A stretch of 64,000 nt of DNA from Solen grandis. Its lineage: Eukaryota; Mollusca; Bivalvia; Adapedonta; Solenidae. A model generated the notes under the pieces. It worked only from the letters and a program-made list of their open reading frames with translations, ran no database searches and was not told the DNA's origin. The stretch is taken from positions 67,673,013-67,737,012 of the forward strand of contig CM037784.1 in assembly GCA_021229015.1 (NCBI GenBank), written 5' to 3'. Position 1 is the stretch's first letter, and every line of letters begins with the position of its first letter. A program made the position numbers and the translations under genes. This document shows, in pieces, positions 48,235-59,909 of this stretch.

Positions 48235-48345
48235 TTTCTCCACCTGTTCTCCATTTGTCGCTCGACAGATACCGGCTGGTAAATGATTCCATAGCTGAAT
48301 AGTTGTTCCTTTTACACGTCTTGTGACTTTCACGTGCTATAATAG
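48235..48345 (-). pseudogene. Possible LINE C-terminal scrap
   Basis: The minus frame reads RVKGTTIQLWNHLPAGICRA. The LWNxLP motif occurs near the C-terminus of many LINE polymerases and of other retroelement proteins. It is too short to classify. Confidence 0.25.
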
Positions 48346-48397
48346 ATACCACTAATCACTTAGGGGATTGTAATCGTAATTATGATGTTACGTTATA

Positions 48398-48501
48398 GTT
48401 AGTGTTTATTAAGAGAGAATTTAACAGTTAAGAAGCCAGAACGAGCGTAGCGAGTGACGGCTTCTTAACTGTTAAATTCTCTCTTAAAAAACACTGACTA
48501 A
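48398..48501. repeat. Long hairpin palindrome with CG-rich loop
   Basis: The arm at 48398-48437 (core aagagagaatttaacagtta, then agaagcc) is complementary to 48459-48501 apart from a few mismatches near the outer end. The loop agaacgagcgtagcgagtgac is itself partly self-complementary. It lies between the two ~180-bp direct repeats. Confidence 0.75.
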
Positions 48502-48591
48502 CTTAGAGTTTGCCCCGCCCTATTACTGCGTCATACTGCTATATTAGGAGATGGCGCCATAAAATTGTTACGTCAGCGTGTTGTTAAAGTA

Positions 48592-48772
48592 TTCATGTGG
48601 ACATGTATGTGGGTAGATTCTTTTTGTAATTGCACTCAGAGTTACCTATTACTTTGTAGTTTAGTAAATATTTGCAGTAGGTAAGTTGTGCTGTTCTCCG
48701 ACAACTCTCGTTTCCTTATTGAATTGTACTATCTGTTTTATATGTCTGATTGACACAAAGCACCCATTGTAA
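48592..48772 (+). repeat. Direct repeat, copy 2 (~180 bp)
   Basis: Partner of 47463-47648. It is followed by ttgtaatcgtaatcatgatg, which also occurs just before the hairpin at 48367-48391. The hairpin is therefore bracketed by matching sequence on two scales. Confidence 0.7.
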
Positions 48773-48829
48773 TCGTAATCATGATGTTACCGTTTTATAA
48801 TTTTAATGTCAACACAACCTAGGAGATTA

Positions 48830-49185
48830 AGAGGATAATTGTTTATTTTGATTAATAATTTCACTGAGTGAACATAAACAGTGATATTTTTCACGAGTGG
48901 CAAAGACTAGACTGAAAATGCATCTTTTTTGTTTATGAATGAAATTATACATCGATCTTTCACCAAAGCAAACAGTTTTCTTTTATTTAATGCTTTATAG
49001 GCCAAAAATTAGCGGTGTTGTACACAAAATGCGTCAAAATTTTGCGGGATTATTTTGCGTGCGTGACGTTATTTATGACGTCATTTCTTGCGTAGAACCC
49101 AGCACAATTGACGCTCCAATCAGTTTATTATGTAGGGTCGGGTTCAAGATCACTGTTTTACTGATAATTTCAGTGTTCTAAACCG
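48830..49185 (+). repeat. Dispersed repeat, plus copy of an inverted pair
   Basis: aataatttcactgagtgaac at the left and gataatttcagtgttct at the right form weak inverted ends. The interior (gcgtgacgttatttatgacg, ttagcggtgtt) matches the inverse copy at 51870-52225. Probably a non-autonomous DNA element. No transposase. Confidence 0.55.
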
Positions 49186-49599
49186 TGAAATTATTATAAT
49201 ATAATACACTGTTGTTTTCTAGGAAATCCACCGAAAAGCAAATAAAACTTGGTTTTTCGTCGTCAGTATCGCCCGAGATCTTACTGAAATATACACATCT
49301 TAATGTGTACGTTTTCATGCATTTAAACATTTGTAAATTACCAGTTGATAAATTGTTTTATTGATGAGTTGTAACTGTGTTAGGTATAAACATTAGATGC
49401 CACATATCGTGATGGCATTATATCAGTCCTTGAAAAGTAAATCGGATAGGTCTCAGTCAGTGTAACTATGTAACATAGTAACGTTATATGAAAACATTTT
49501 AATCTCTCCCAAGCACGATTCGGAGGAGAAAACTGATAGCAGTATTCCATTCCTTCATCAAAAGTATTGGGATATAGTGCTTGCGACACGAAAGATTGT

Positions 49600-50500
49600 G
49601 CCCCACACATTTTTTGTCAGATGTCCAGTATTTCCTAACATTCGGGATAAATATTAGTATTGATGCGCTTTTCGCGATGTTTTTCCCAAATTTTAGGAAA
49701 TATTGTACATCTGACCAAAACAATCATTATGGTATATGTGTAATACACAAGTTTCCACTTCGCATGCGTTATATTCCATTAAAATGATGAAGAAATAAAA
49801 AAAATACTGTCAACAGTTTTCTCCACCAAATTTAGGCAAAATATGCTACGGATTATCCTTATAATATTATGTCATGTGATATGACAGTTAAAGTATTTTT
49901 TCGGGATGACAGTACATGCCGTCAATCTCAGTGACATCAGGTATTTATAACTACAGAAAGATTGCGTCATCCTGGACATACAGAACCAACGGGAGAGAAA
50001 TGCTCGGAGAATCACAAGTCTCAGATAATCGAGAGAACCTTTCCATACTCATTGTGACCATACTATCTGGTATAAATTATGACGTCATTTTAAGCTCTAA
50101 CAAGCAGTATAATTTGCCTCGATTCGAAATAGAAAACTGTCGTAAGTATTTTATTTCCTCGCAAAATTTTAATGGGATATAGCACACGCGAAGCAGAAAA
50201 TTAAGCACTTCTCACACACAAAAATAAACTTATGATTCTTTTGTCAGATGTACAGTATTTCCTAACATCCGGTGAAAATGTTATTAGCGATGTGCTTTAC
50301 GTGTTAGCAAACGAAACTTCACAAACTCGGAAAGTTTTCCCGAATGTTAGGAAAAACTGTACACCTCACAAAAAAAAGATAGAGACCTATGTTTAGGGCG
50401 CAATTTTCCGCTTCGCAGGCACTGAAAACCATTAAAATTGATAAAGAAATGAAAAAAAAAAAAAACTTAAAGCAATTTTTCCATTTGGATCGGTGCAAAA
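49600..50500. repeat. Nest of imperfect inverted repeats
   Basis: Two hairpins of the same family (49614-49722 and 50246-50375) have arms around gtcagatgt-cagtatttcc and ggaaatattgtacatctgac. A larger inverted pair lies between them, 49745-49850 against 50120-50205 (shared gaaaactgt, tattttatttc, ttttaatgg and cgcgaag-type motifs). Additional half-copies lie at 50395-50520 and 43765-43900. Confidence 0.55.
49939..50141 (+). other. Exon-like open segment inside the inverted-repeat nest
   Basis: A plausible acceptor (ctcagtgacatcag) and a strong gtaagt donor bound about 203 nt that are open on the plus strand (GIYNYRKIASSWTYRTNGRE and on to LPRFEIENC). Because the segment lies exactly between inverted arms of a repeat, I treat it as repeat interior rather than a gene exon. 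Confidence 0.25.
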
Positions 50501-51776
50501 TTATGCTTTTCGCGATAGCTTAAAATGGCGTCATATGCGACGTGGTATGGCCACACTGCATACTGCTCGCTTAGAATCTGAGAATATACTTCTAATTAGG
50601 CACAGTGTTCTGCAAATCGCTCTTTCGGTTACCCAATTAACTGTATATGTTATCGATTGTAAATTGCATATCAAGAATTAGGCTTATACTTCGTTTCGTT
50701 TGAGCATGTTCACATGTTTTACATACTGCAAATGTTTGCAACCTGGTACAGGTTAGTAAGATATTGCTTGAAAATATATCAGTGTGGTAACATTTGGTGT
50801 TCTGTTTCATTTTAGTCAATGACGTGTTTAGGAAAAAAAATCCATCACATTTTCGAACTTCATAAATATCATCGAAATAAATATTCTGAATGGCGTTTAG
50901 CAATTACTGGCAACTACATGAAAATATGATTAAGTATCGGCTTTAGGTCAAGTTCAACTGACTTCGGTGAAGCAATGTGTCATTTTCGGTGACATCTTCA
51001 GCAGCTGTAAAAGATTGCAGTTTATCATCTGCACTTTCAGCGGCCATTTCGGTCGAACAGGGTATAAATCTGGCCTAGAATATCTAGACTGCAGTCGTAA
51101 CCAAGGCGACAGTGTGTATTTTTCATATATGAATATATGCTGGGCGAATAGACAGTTAACGTAGTAACTTTAAGTTTCCATTATCCAGAACTCCTTTCAG
51201 AGCATAAATGTATGACTTTGTTGTCCCGTCTCTGTTGCACACACACACACACACCAAAGAGAGAGAGAGAGAGTATTTCAGTTATTCGATATATCACTGT
51301 TTTAATATTCAATGTTGATTAAAGATTGTTTAAATAGTTCTGTTTAAATACTATTGTTTATTTCGTTGTTTATGGGTTTCGTGTGAATAATAGAGAAGAA
51401 AATACTTAGTGATATCTTGTAGAAGGAGACGCCAAGGACAACGAGTGTTTCATGTTCATTACAACCTATCTAACTTTAAATAGACTAAAAATCATCATTT
51501 TCTTTGTAAGCTTGACTGTCGGTCTGACATTCCGATTACAGCTCTAAAACATAGATATTAGGTATTTACTCACAAAATTCATCGCCTCACTAGCTTCTTC
51601 TTAATGCCATAAACGTCATATTTTGGCTATACTGTAGACTGGTTACAGGATTACGAGTGTAATTGTTTGTTTGTTGTTGTTGTTGTTTTTTTGCATTTTT
51701 GTTGTATGTTTTTCTTCTTCTTTTTTTTTTTCTTTTTTCTTTTTGTATTTCTCCTTCTTTTTTAAAATAACAACAT

Positions 51777-51823
<47 letters not shown>
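51777..51823. repeat. (TTTA)n microsatellite
   Basis: About 11 uninterrupted TTTA units following a T/C-rich stretch. Confidence 0.85.
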
Positions 51824-51824
<1 letters not shown>

Positions 51825-51869
51825 TGTTATTCGGTGGATTACCTAAAAATTAACAGTGGATTATATCCT

Positions 51870-52225
51870 CAGAATTTCACTGTTTTGAACAATTAAATTA
51901 TCAGGAAAACAGTGAAATTGTCTGGAACTTTGAACCTGACCTGTACGTTATAAACTAATTGTGCTGGGTTTTACGCAAGAAATGACGTCATAAATAACGT
52001 CACGCACGCGATGTAATTCCGCATATTTTAGCACATTTTTTGAATAACACCGCTAATTTCTGGCATTTAAAGCATTAAATAGAAAGAAAAAATAATTGTT
52101 TTAATGAAAGATCGATATATAATATCGTTTGTGAACATAAAAAGATGCATTTTGACTCGGGGCTTCGCCACTCGTGAAAAGATCACATTTTTTGTCCACT
52201 CAGTGAAATTATTAATCGATCCCCT
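51870..52225 (-). repeat. Dispersed repeat, minus copy of an inverted pair
   Basis: Reverse-complement partner of 48830-49185, including cgtcataaataacgtcacgc and cactcagtgaaattattaat. It is better preserved around cttcgccactcgtgaaaaga. Confidence 0.55.
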
Positions 52226-52539
52226 ATACATGTATATATAAAAAGTTTTTTGAGTTTACTGATATTTTATATGGTTATTTATCAAAATAATATGAAATAA
52301 GTAAAATTGGAATAGTAAATGTTCACATACTCGTCTTTGTTTTAGCAGTAGAAGAGGTAGAAATGGTGGTGAGGGCATCTATATAGCAGATGAATTCTGG
52401 TATCAACAAAAAATATTTAAATTAAACGTATGTTTTGTGAAAAAAGTGCAAGGCCCCACGAATACTCGCCAGTGAACTAACCTTTTGTCACATGTCTTCA
52501 ACTTTAGGCCGCATACCTCTTACCTTGAAACTCGCATAA

Positions 52540-53045
52540 CCTACAATCCTCATATCATGCCATCTTTGACCTGCCAAGCCACTAACTTAAAACTGCCAAA
52601 CCACTAGCTTCAGGCCATTTGTCCTCATCTTTGAGCTACCACTAGCTTCAGTCCATTTGTTATCTTTGGGCTGGCAATCCACTGACTTTAGGCTGCCAAA
52701 AACCACTAGCTTCAGGCCATTTGTCCTCATCTTTGGGATACCACTAGCTTCAGTCCATTTGCTATCTTTGGGCTGGCAATTCACTGACATTAGGCTGCCA
52801 AAAATCACTAGCTTCAGTCCATTTTTCCACATTGTTTGAGCCGACAATCACTGCATGTAACTTAGGATGCAAAACGCTAGTTTAAAGGCATCTGGACCGA
52901 TAATTCACTAACTTTAAGCTGCAAACCACTAGTTTTAGTCATTTGTTCACATTTTTGGGCCACCAATCCACAACCCACTAGTTTTATCTTTCGGTCGCCA
53001 ATCCACTAACTCTAACTCGTTTAACTACTTACTTTAGGCAACCTG
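52540..53045. repeat. Degenerate tandem array, ~102-bp period
   Basis: ccactagcttcaggccattt and ctgccaa recur. Two consecutive copies, at 52692 and 52794, are about 102 bp apart, and half-unit similarity suggests an older ~50-bp period. Copies to the right (to 53045) are strongly diverged. The frames on both strands are repeat by-products. Confidence 0.65.
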
Positions 53046-53899
53046 TCATCATCTTAAGACCGTCAATATGTTAAATTAATCAGTTTTCTCATTTTGGACC
53101 ACCTGTTAGCATATGAAAGGAAAGAAAAATCATGAACTATACCGATATAGCTGCACGTGGAGATGTGATAGTACTCTTCAGGAATACTGAAATGGTACAT
53201 GTATTCACAACACGACTCTCGTTTTTCATGTAAAAGATGGATGATCACAATTTGCAAAGAGAACATTAAAGGTTATTTATTCCCGACGTAGAACTATTGT
53301 TTTCAACGGATGCAATTCGTTCGCTAAATGCCTCATTCTGCTATAACATTTTCACATAGTTGTCCTGTTCCCCCGTGACTCACTCAGAACGATGTATCAG
53401 GCCTGTTCCTGAAGTGCCACCCCGGGGGATCAGGGCCGAGGTAAATGTTAGGTTGTCACGCAGTGACTTATGGCAGGCTCTAAACAGAGGGAGAGACTAT
53501 GATATTTCAATGTGGCTGCTGTCCAGTGTTGTAACTTTGTTCTGCTGTGTTTAATAATGTCTTATAAAGCCGGATAAAGCCAGAGTCTCGCTTAACATAA
53601 TTTTCATGAACTCGAAAATTTGATATGAATAACAATTCATGTCTGATTTTTTTTCCATCATATAATCTTAACTCAGTAAATCGCGTTTGTAACAATAAAA
53701 AAAACATTTGGTCTGTGAACGACTCGGACTATTTGTAATCTTACAATGAGTATGTAGCGCTTGACGTGGAGCATGATGAGGTCATTCGTACTTTAAAGCA
53801 GCTCTTTCACAGATGATCGGAAGAAATTTAAAAAAAAACTACACGTCCGCGTTAATTTCGCTGAAATGTTTTTTCTGAACGAATTAACTCAGCATGAGT

Positions 53900-54278
53900 A
53901 TGTTACATTACACGGGAGACGCTATTTTCGTAAACGCAACTTCGACGAAATCGGTTAAATATGGAATACGGCATCCCCGAAAAAGGTGCTCGCGGTACCA
54001 CGTGACACGTTTCGCAACTTGGTGACTTCACCAGATCATGGTAGTGATTTCGTAAGTTCAGCCAATGAAAAGTGAAAATGATCAGCAAATGAAAATAGAA
54101 AATCTAAATATAGGTTTTATGATTGTCTGTGACAGTATTGCCTTGAAACCATCCATGCTTTTACAACCGCGGATGGTTACATTGGATGATATGTAGATGG
54201 GTATTGATAGACGTAATACACACATTTAGTCAATTTTTTTGTCAATGACCATCATTGAGCGAGATGCTTTAAGTTAAA
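53900..54278 (+). repeat. Dispersed ~390-bp repeat, copy 2
   Basis: Same-orientation partner of 27655-28050, with many substitutions and a few indels. Confidence 0.55.
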
Positions 54279-54369
54279 TGTAAATTATACGAAACCGGAA
54301 ACAGCTTTAAGCATATTTTCATATGATAAAACTGATAATGATAAGTTAGATGGTAAGTAAGGAAGACAG

Positions 54370-54658
54370 TTAACCCTTTCCCTCATATAGACTCATTTTG
54401 ATGCACTCAATAGGACATAACTGATTTCTAACCTTTCATAAGATTTGACGCACTCAATAGGTGCCACATAAAGCCTGATCTGCAGAAAACCACAGTTAAA
54501 CCTTACCAAATTTAATTATAAAATCCTCATTTCCAGACCACTGAGGAGCAGCGAACAGCATAAAACCTGATCAGCCTGCGAGTTACTCGCAGGCTGATCT
54601 GGTTTTATGCTGTTCGCATAGGTCTTTTCATGGTTTCCTCTATGAGGGAAAGGGTTAA
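54370..54658. mobile_element. TTAA-flanked piggyBac-like MITE, 289 bp
   Basis: TTAACCCTTTCCCTCATA at the left is matched by TATGAGGGAAAGGGTTAA at the right, and both ends carry TTAA. The right half contains a strong palindrome, cagcctgcgagttactcgcaggctg, and copies of gcataaaacctgatca in both orientations. No coding capacity. A TTAA target with CCC just inside is the piggyBac signature. A broken copy lies at 20905-20972. Confidence 0.75.
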
Positions 54659-55127
54659 AGTTACTACAAGCATTGTCTATGCGACTGGTAAATATAGTTC
54701 ATGTACTTTAAAAATAATATTTGCCTGAGATAAGGATAAACGGTAGCATTATTAGCGCTCTGTCAAGTTAATGATAACAAGCTAATGACCATCGAGTATA
54801 ACAGGGGTCATCCTGGGGACGTCGGAGCGCTTGGGGTTCTTTTAGCTTTTATGGTTTGATGGCACGATGTAAGAGTAAGATATCCATTTGGAAATATATA
54901 GAGAGTGGAGGAGAAAGAAGAACTATAAGAGGAAGAAAGAGATAAAAAAGTTAACACTTGCGATAGCTATTGAAAACAAAACAACAGAAAAAGAACAATA
55001 GATTTTTGCTTGTGGACACCTGGATACAGCAGCTGTAGATGGGTATTCATTCTCTGACCCTATCAAAACTTTACCCAATGAATAAATGGATCCTGTGTAA
55101 ATCAATCCATGGACAAATATCATGGGC

Positions 55128-55335
55128 TCGATCCTGACTGTTACATACCGAAGGCGTTAAAACGATACGGGTATAGCTCCCTTGTTTGACCCTCAGCATT
55201 AAGGATATTTTCAGGATTGGCTTACCTGGTGACAGTTAATTGTGTTTCAAGCCATTAAATCGTCCTATTTCTAATACCGCAATGGGGCAACACTCATTCA
55301 GGCGAAGTCCTGAAGAATATTCTTAGTTGTATGTT
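55128..55335 (+). repeat. Degenerate SINE family A
   Basis: ctcgatcctgactgttacat resembles the end of the tRNA head. tatagctcccttgtttgacc and ggcttacctggtgacag belong to the core. The tail is decayed. Confidence 0.5.
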
Positions 55336-55674
55336 ATTTTAACCCAACCAAATACTAAAACTCGCTCGGATATGTCATGTGCAGTCTTTGACAGATGGAG
55401 AGCCAGACCATATTGAAAGCGTTTATAACAGTTTTATTAATGTAACGTGACAGGGTTTCATACCGATTGTCATTGGCCTGATATGGTAGCCAAACATAGG
55501 TAAATGTCAGTCCCAAAATCACTGAATTCTTTTAGTGAGATAATGCATCTTCAATGAAACAATAGTTGCTTCCTATTTAAGGTATAGCTCATTTAGATAC
55601 CTTTTATATCCCGCCTTTTTAATAGGGTGTACACAGGGATAATTTTGACTTGTCCCGATGGCTGAGTGACTTGA

Positions 55675-56150
55675 CTTGTCCCGATGGCCGAGTGGTCAGA
55701 GCGTCCGCCCCGTAATCGAGAGGTCTTGCATGGGTACGATCCTCGACATATCAAAGTTGTTAAAGTGATATTGGTATACTGTAATTTTCGTTGACATTAA
55801 ATTTCGTTGATTATTAACCTAAGGGAATTTCGTGGGTGCATTTATTTGAGGATCTATGGTCTAGAAAACGTGAGGTCTATATAAGAGACAAGTTTTCGTG
55901 GGGATTAATATTTGTGGATAAAACCCTCCACGAAAACGACGAAAATTAGTGTCCCTGAAAATGTATGGTATCATTTTTAATTAGCGTTCAGCATATAGAG
56001 GAGCTCCAGGAGTGATTGGCCCAGTGTCATAATAATGTGTCTGGCTGGGTCTGGTATCATGCCACTTGTTTACAGCGTGGTGTCGCACTAAGTCAGCTAT
56101 CTGACGAAAGTCAAAAAATGATTGAAATACAGTTGATGGGAAGTTTAATC
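55675..56150 (+). repeat. SINE family A split by a later insertion
   Basis: The tRNA-like head (cccgatggccgagtggtcag) and the start of the core end at gatattggta. The core resumes at 55966 (tggta, then gcgttcagcatatagaggag) and the tail follows (atgattgaaatacagttg). The head is preceded by a short duplicate of its own first bases (cttgtcccgatggctgag). Confidence 0.65.
55777..55965. mobile_element. 189-bp insertion inside the SINE
   Basis: Flanked by tggta on both sides (55772-55776 and 55966-55970), consistent with a 5-bp target duplication. The interior shows tactgtaattttcgttgac and cgaaaacgacgaaaatta, partly self-complementary. The class is not assigned. Confidence 0.5.
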
Positions 56151-56753
56151 CATGAAAACAGACAGGAGTCACGTTCGTTCTTCGCCCAATCCAGTACACT
56201 GTGACAATGAAACATGTGCTGTTGATTGGAGATGAATCAACATCATTGATAGCTCTATATTTACGTGTATACGGTGGTTCAATTTAAACAAGATTGTGGG
56301 AAAGTTAGAAAACTTCTCAATAAAATATATTTTTAAGAGATGATTATATATGGACCGAATACCGAACGTTCGGTGTTAAATACAATGACATAGTCTTTTT
56401 TATGCATGACAAGTCGTAAAAGTTCAATTTTATGCTCATAAAGTAGAAATCCATGTGACCTAGATTACATTAGGAAAGTTATTTGTATATATACTGAACA
56501 TTTCGACTTTTCCCCCAAATTACGTCAGCATCAATATAACTTTGTACAAGCATGGAAAAATAATGTATTGAGATTTGTTAAGAGTTTAAGAGCTTGAATT
56601 ATGAAATAAGGCGAAACATAATTAAATATCAAAATATAAAACACAACTATTAATTAAAATATAACCAGTTATCCAGGACATATGGAAAAACACGTAATAA
56701 ATGATGTGAAAATAAAAGTGCAAACAGTTGTAGTCCAAATTTCATCAACGTGA

Positions 56754-56935
56754 GCTATACTCAGGTAATCCACCCATCAATGAATAAGTCTGCAGTGCAA
56801 ATGCAAGCATCACTTGACTTTGAGCCATATAATTTTTTGTTCAAAGTCTATAAACTTGCATAAACTTTAAAATTCCCCATGATCATTTGATGGACCATGA
56901 TCACAATATAATGATGAATGTATTACCTTAAAGCC
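56754..56935. repeat. Degenerate copy of the TTAA element seen at 59494
   Basis: ggtaatccacccatcaatga at the left and tattaccttaa at the right parallel the ends of 59494-59909. Shared interior words include caaagtctataaacttgc and ggaccatgatcacaat. Confidence 0.45.
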
Positions 56936-57286
56936 AATATGCGTCTTGTTGAATCATTCTTGTTCTCGTGACCATAAAGAAATCATGACGATTCTATATG
57001 TTTCATTTGGGAATGTCTCCGACACATTTTCTGAAGCAAAGAAACATAAATCATCAAAGATGACCCATGGCTTTGCTAATGGGTCCATCAAACTAGAGTC
57101 CAATGTCTGGTGAAAAACGTCCAAAACAACGGTTATCTCCGACCCAATAATATCTTAATTGTTAATTTCTGGCTAAATTTTGTCAAATCATGTGACATTT
57201 TGCTGACTTAAGTGTCGGAACAATTTACTGTTAGTTTATTGTTGTTGTTGATGATGTTCTTGTTTAGTTAACATTGACATTTCAGT

Positions 57287-57316
57287 TTTATTTATTTATT
57301 TATTTATTTATTTATT
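57287..57316. repeat. (TTTA)n microsatellite
   Basis: About seven TTTA units. Confidence 0.8.
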
Positions 57317-57954
57317 GTTCGTGTCTTCGCCATTACACTCTTCGCCTTTATCACCGGATTTCTGCGATTAATAGACAATTGCCGATATCGCCAAAGGCGT
57401 TAACACTTCGTCAGTTTCTTCGGAATGAAAACCGGGTATTGGCGAGCTTGCCTTTCAGCAACTTCGATACAAATTTGTATGTGTTTGTTTATGTGGGGAT
57501 ATCAGATAAACTTTGAAGCGGTAAATTGTAAAGGCACTTTTAGTATATAGCGTTCGGACAGAAAAAATACACGCGATATGCAGATGCAGATAATTACAAA
57601 TGTATGATCCATAAAGGTGATCATTTCACCGAGGAGCATGGATCACTAGTCACTTCCGGTTTATCTTTCCCTGACAGATCAATCTTGAAATAACGAAGGA
57701 TCAGGCATTTTTATTGAAATTTGTTTCCATAGATTTTTATGTATAGGTTAGAGTAGACGCAGTACTTCCCATTACAGTTGTAGATAACCACTGCCACCAC
57801 AAGTAAAAATTAACAGAATTTAGCTAATTTTTCTTTTGTCCAAAAACATATTTTTCTGCGAGTATGTTTTCTTAAAAAAAAAAAACATCATATATCGACT
57901 CGTGGTAAAAAAATAAATCATTTTAAAAAATATTTTTTGTTGTTGTGACAGCAG

Positions 57955-58008
57955 ACGGAGACGCCATTTTGTTAGTTTACCATCATCACGTGACATTTGT
58001 GACGGCAG

Positions 58009-58039
<31 letters not shown>
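57955..58039 (-). repeat. Inverted ~55-bp match to 59684-59740 plus poly(T)
   Basis: accatcatcacgtgacattt and gtgacggcagtgattttttt are the reverse complement, with few changes, of the sequence within the 59494-59909 element. A run of about 27 T follows (58012-58039). Confidence 0.5.
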
Positions 58040-58044
<5 letters not shown>

Positions 58045-58139
58045 GAAGATCACTGTGTGGAGTTTGACACGAACCTCGCCATCAGTTGCAACGAAAGGTT
58101 GCCACAAACAAAATTGTGTTCTATCTACTCATGGTGAAA

Positions 58140-59490
58140 TAATTAAATTTCAAAAATAGGAGTATGCGCCTTAATTCACTAATTATATTAAACGATCAAC
58201 CACGCCGATAGCTGACTCTACGGGGAAAAAATACTGGTTTCAAAAGTTTAAATAAGTTTTTAAAGAATCAAAGAAAACAACTTTACTTGCAATGTATCAA
58301 AATAATTCCACCAAAAGTCTATAAAAATATATAGATCTATTATTATTATTATTATTTAGCACTAAAATTCGTTTAGTTTACTTCCTTTTTATGATTTTAA
58401 GCTCTATACATATGGATAACAAACAAGCAAGGAAAAATGAAAATATCGAATCGAAGGTTTCATGTGAAAAAAGTGTAACTGTTTCTTTATTCACTCTTTA
58501 TTTACATGTAGTAGCAATGTACGAGTAGTTAGTGGGCTCGTTTACACTTACACATAAACGACTTCACACAAGGGAAGACACTAATAAATTATTTGCTATC
58601 CTCTTGTCCATGATATTCTTATCATGGTGTTTATGCTCCTGTTTAATATACTCCAAAGCCTTGAGCTATGTCTAGGACTCTTCGAAAATTAAACGGTTGT
58701 TAGACTTAATGGCGACATTCGGTGAATGTATTCGGCCCGGCTGACGCCATGACAGGCGTGAACCAATTCAGTTATTTGTGACAAATGCCCTGGATCAAAT
58801 TAAACGATACTAAGTGAATCTCGGCCAGATTTCCCAAGAGATTTTGAAGCGTGATAGTTGTTGACAACGCCAATACGAGATTTTGGTACGAAATATCTCA
58901 GGAACGAACGGGAATCTTTAACGGTTTGGAATCCTCCTTTGTTCTATTGAATAATGAATCGCACGCTGTCTATCATACTAGGTTTTAAAGCGATTTGTAT
59001 TGGACGCCTCATAGAAAGTGCCAGAAATTTAAGGCAGTGCTGTCAATGTGTGCTATGTAAAATTCTTATAGGAAATGATGCCTAGATACGCATTGATATG
59101 TTGTGGATCCTTGTAGATTTAAAAGTTGACGTATGTACATGAACACTGAAATTTAATTTCTTAAGTTAGAAAGTAACAAAACGATTTTGAATAAAAAAAA
59201 GATAACGATGCGATGATAATGGTATCAAACCGTCCGTACTTTGGTGAACATTTATGATCGCTTACGATCGACATATTTCGAAAATTATATCAGTGGTATA
59301 TCAGTATTTAAAAACATTGATCATCTACTATATTAGTACATTTGTTTATCTTATCGAATAATAATCTTTAAAAGAATAATGGGATTAGATGAGTAAATTT
59401 CATCTTACGGGGGAAAAAGTACATTGATCAGATACAGAAGGTAAGTCTCAATTTGAGATGCTTCATGAAAAACAGGAAGGACTTTGGCGT
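58140..59490. other. Non-coding stretch
   Basis: AT-rich with a short (TTA)n patch at about 58338-58357. No gene or recognised element. Confidence 0.35.
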
Positions 59491-59493
59491 CTT

Positions 59494-59909
59494 TTAAGGT
59501 AATTCATCCATCACTACTTTACAATTATGGTCCTTTAAATGCCCAAAAAGATTTCAAGATTCAAGCATCCAATGAAATGGAGTTGTAGGCTCTTCTGCTC
59601 ATTGTCTAAATGTCTGTAAAGGCTTGCATTTACTTCCCCAAACACCACACAGTAATCTCCCTTGTACGCTCACTTAGCAAAAAGAATCACTGCCGTCACA
59701 AATGTCACGTGATGATGTTAAACTTGCAAAATGGCGATTTTTTTTATTATTTATAGATTTTCATGCAAAGAAATCCTGATAAATGCCTACTCGTGGTGGC
59801 AGAGATCTGTGCTGAAGAATGAAGGGGAGATAACTGCGTGGAGATTGTGAATTCACACGATCACTTGTAGGACCATGATCACAATTTAACGATGCATGGA
59901 TAACTTTAA
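59494..59909. mobile_element. TTAA-flanked element, 416 bp
   Basis: TTAAGGTAATTCATCCATC at the left pairs imperfectly with GATGCATGGATAACTTTAA at the right. Further inward, acaattatggtcc pairs with ggaccatgatcacaattt. TTAA borders suggest piggyBac-type mobilisation. No coding capacity. Confidence 0.55.

Noticed and set aside
51671..51853. Hydrophobic 60-codon frame resembling a membrane peptide
   Set aside because: Translation of T-rich and (TTTA)n low-complexity sequence.
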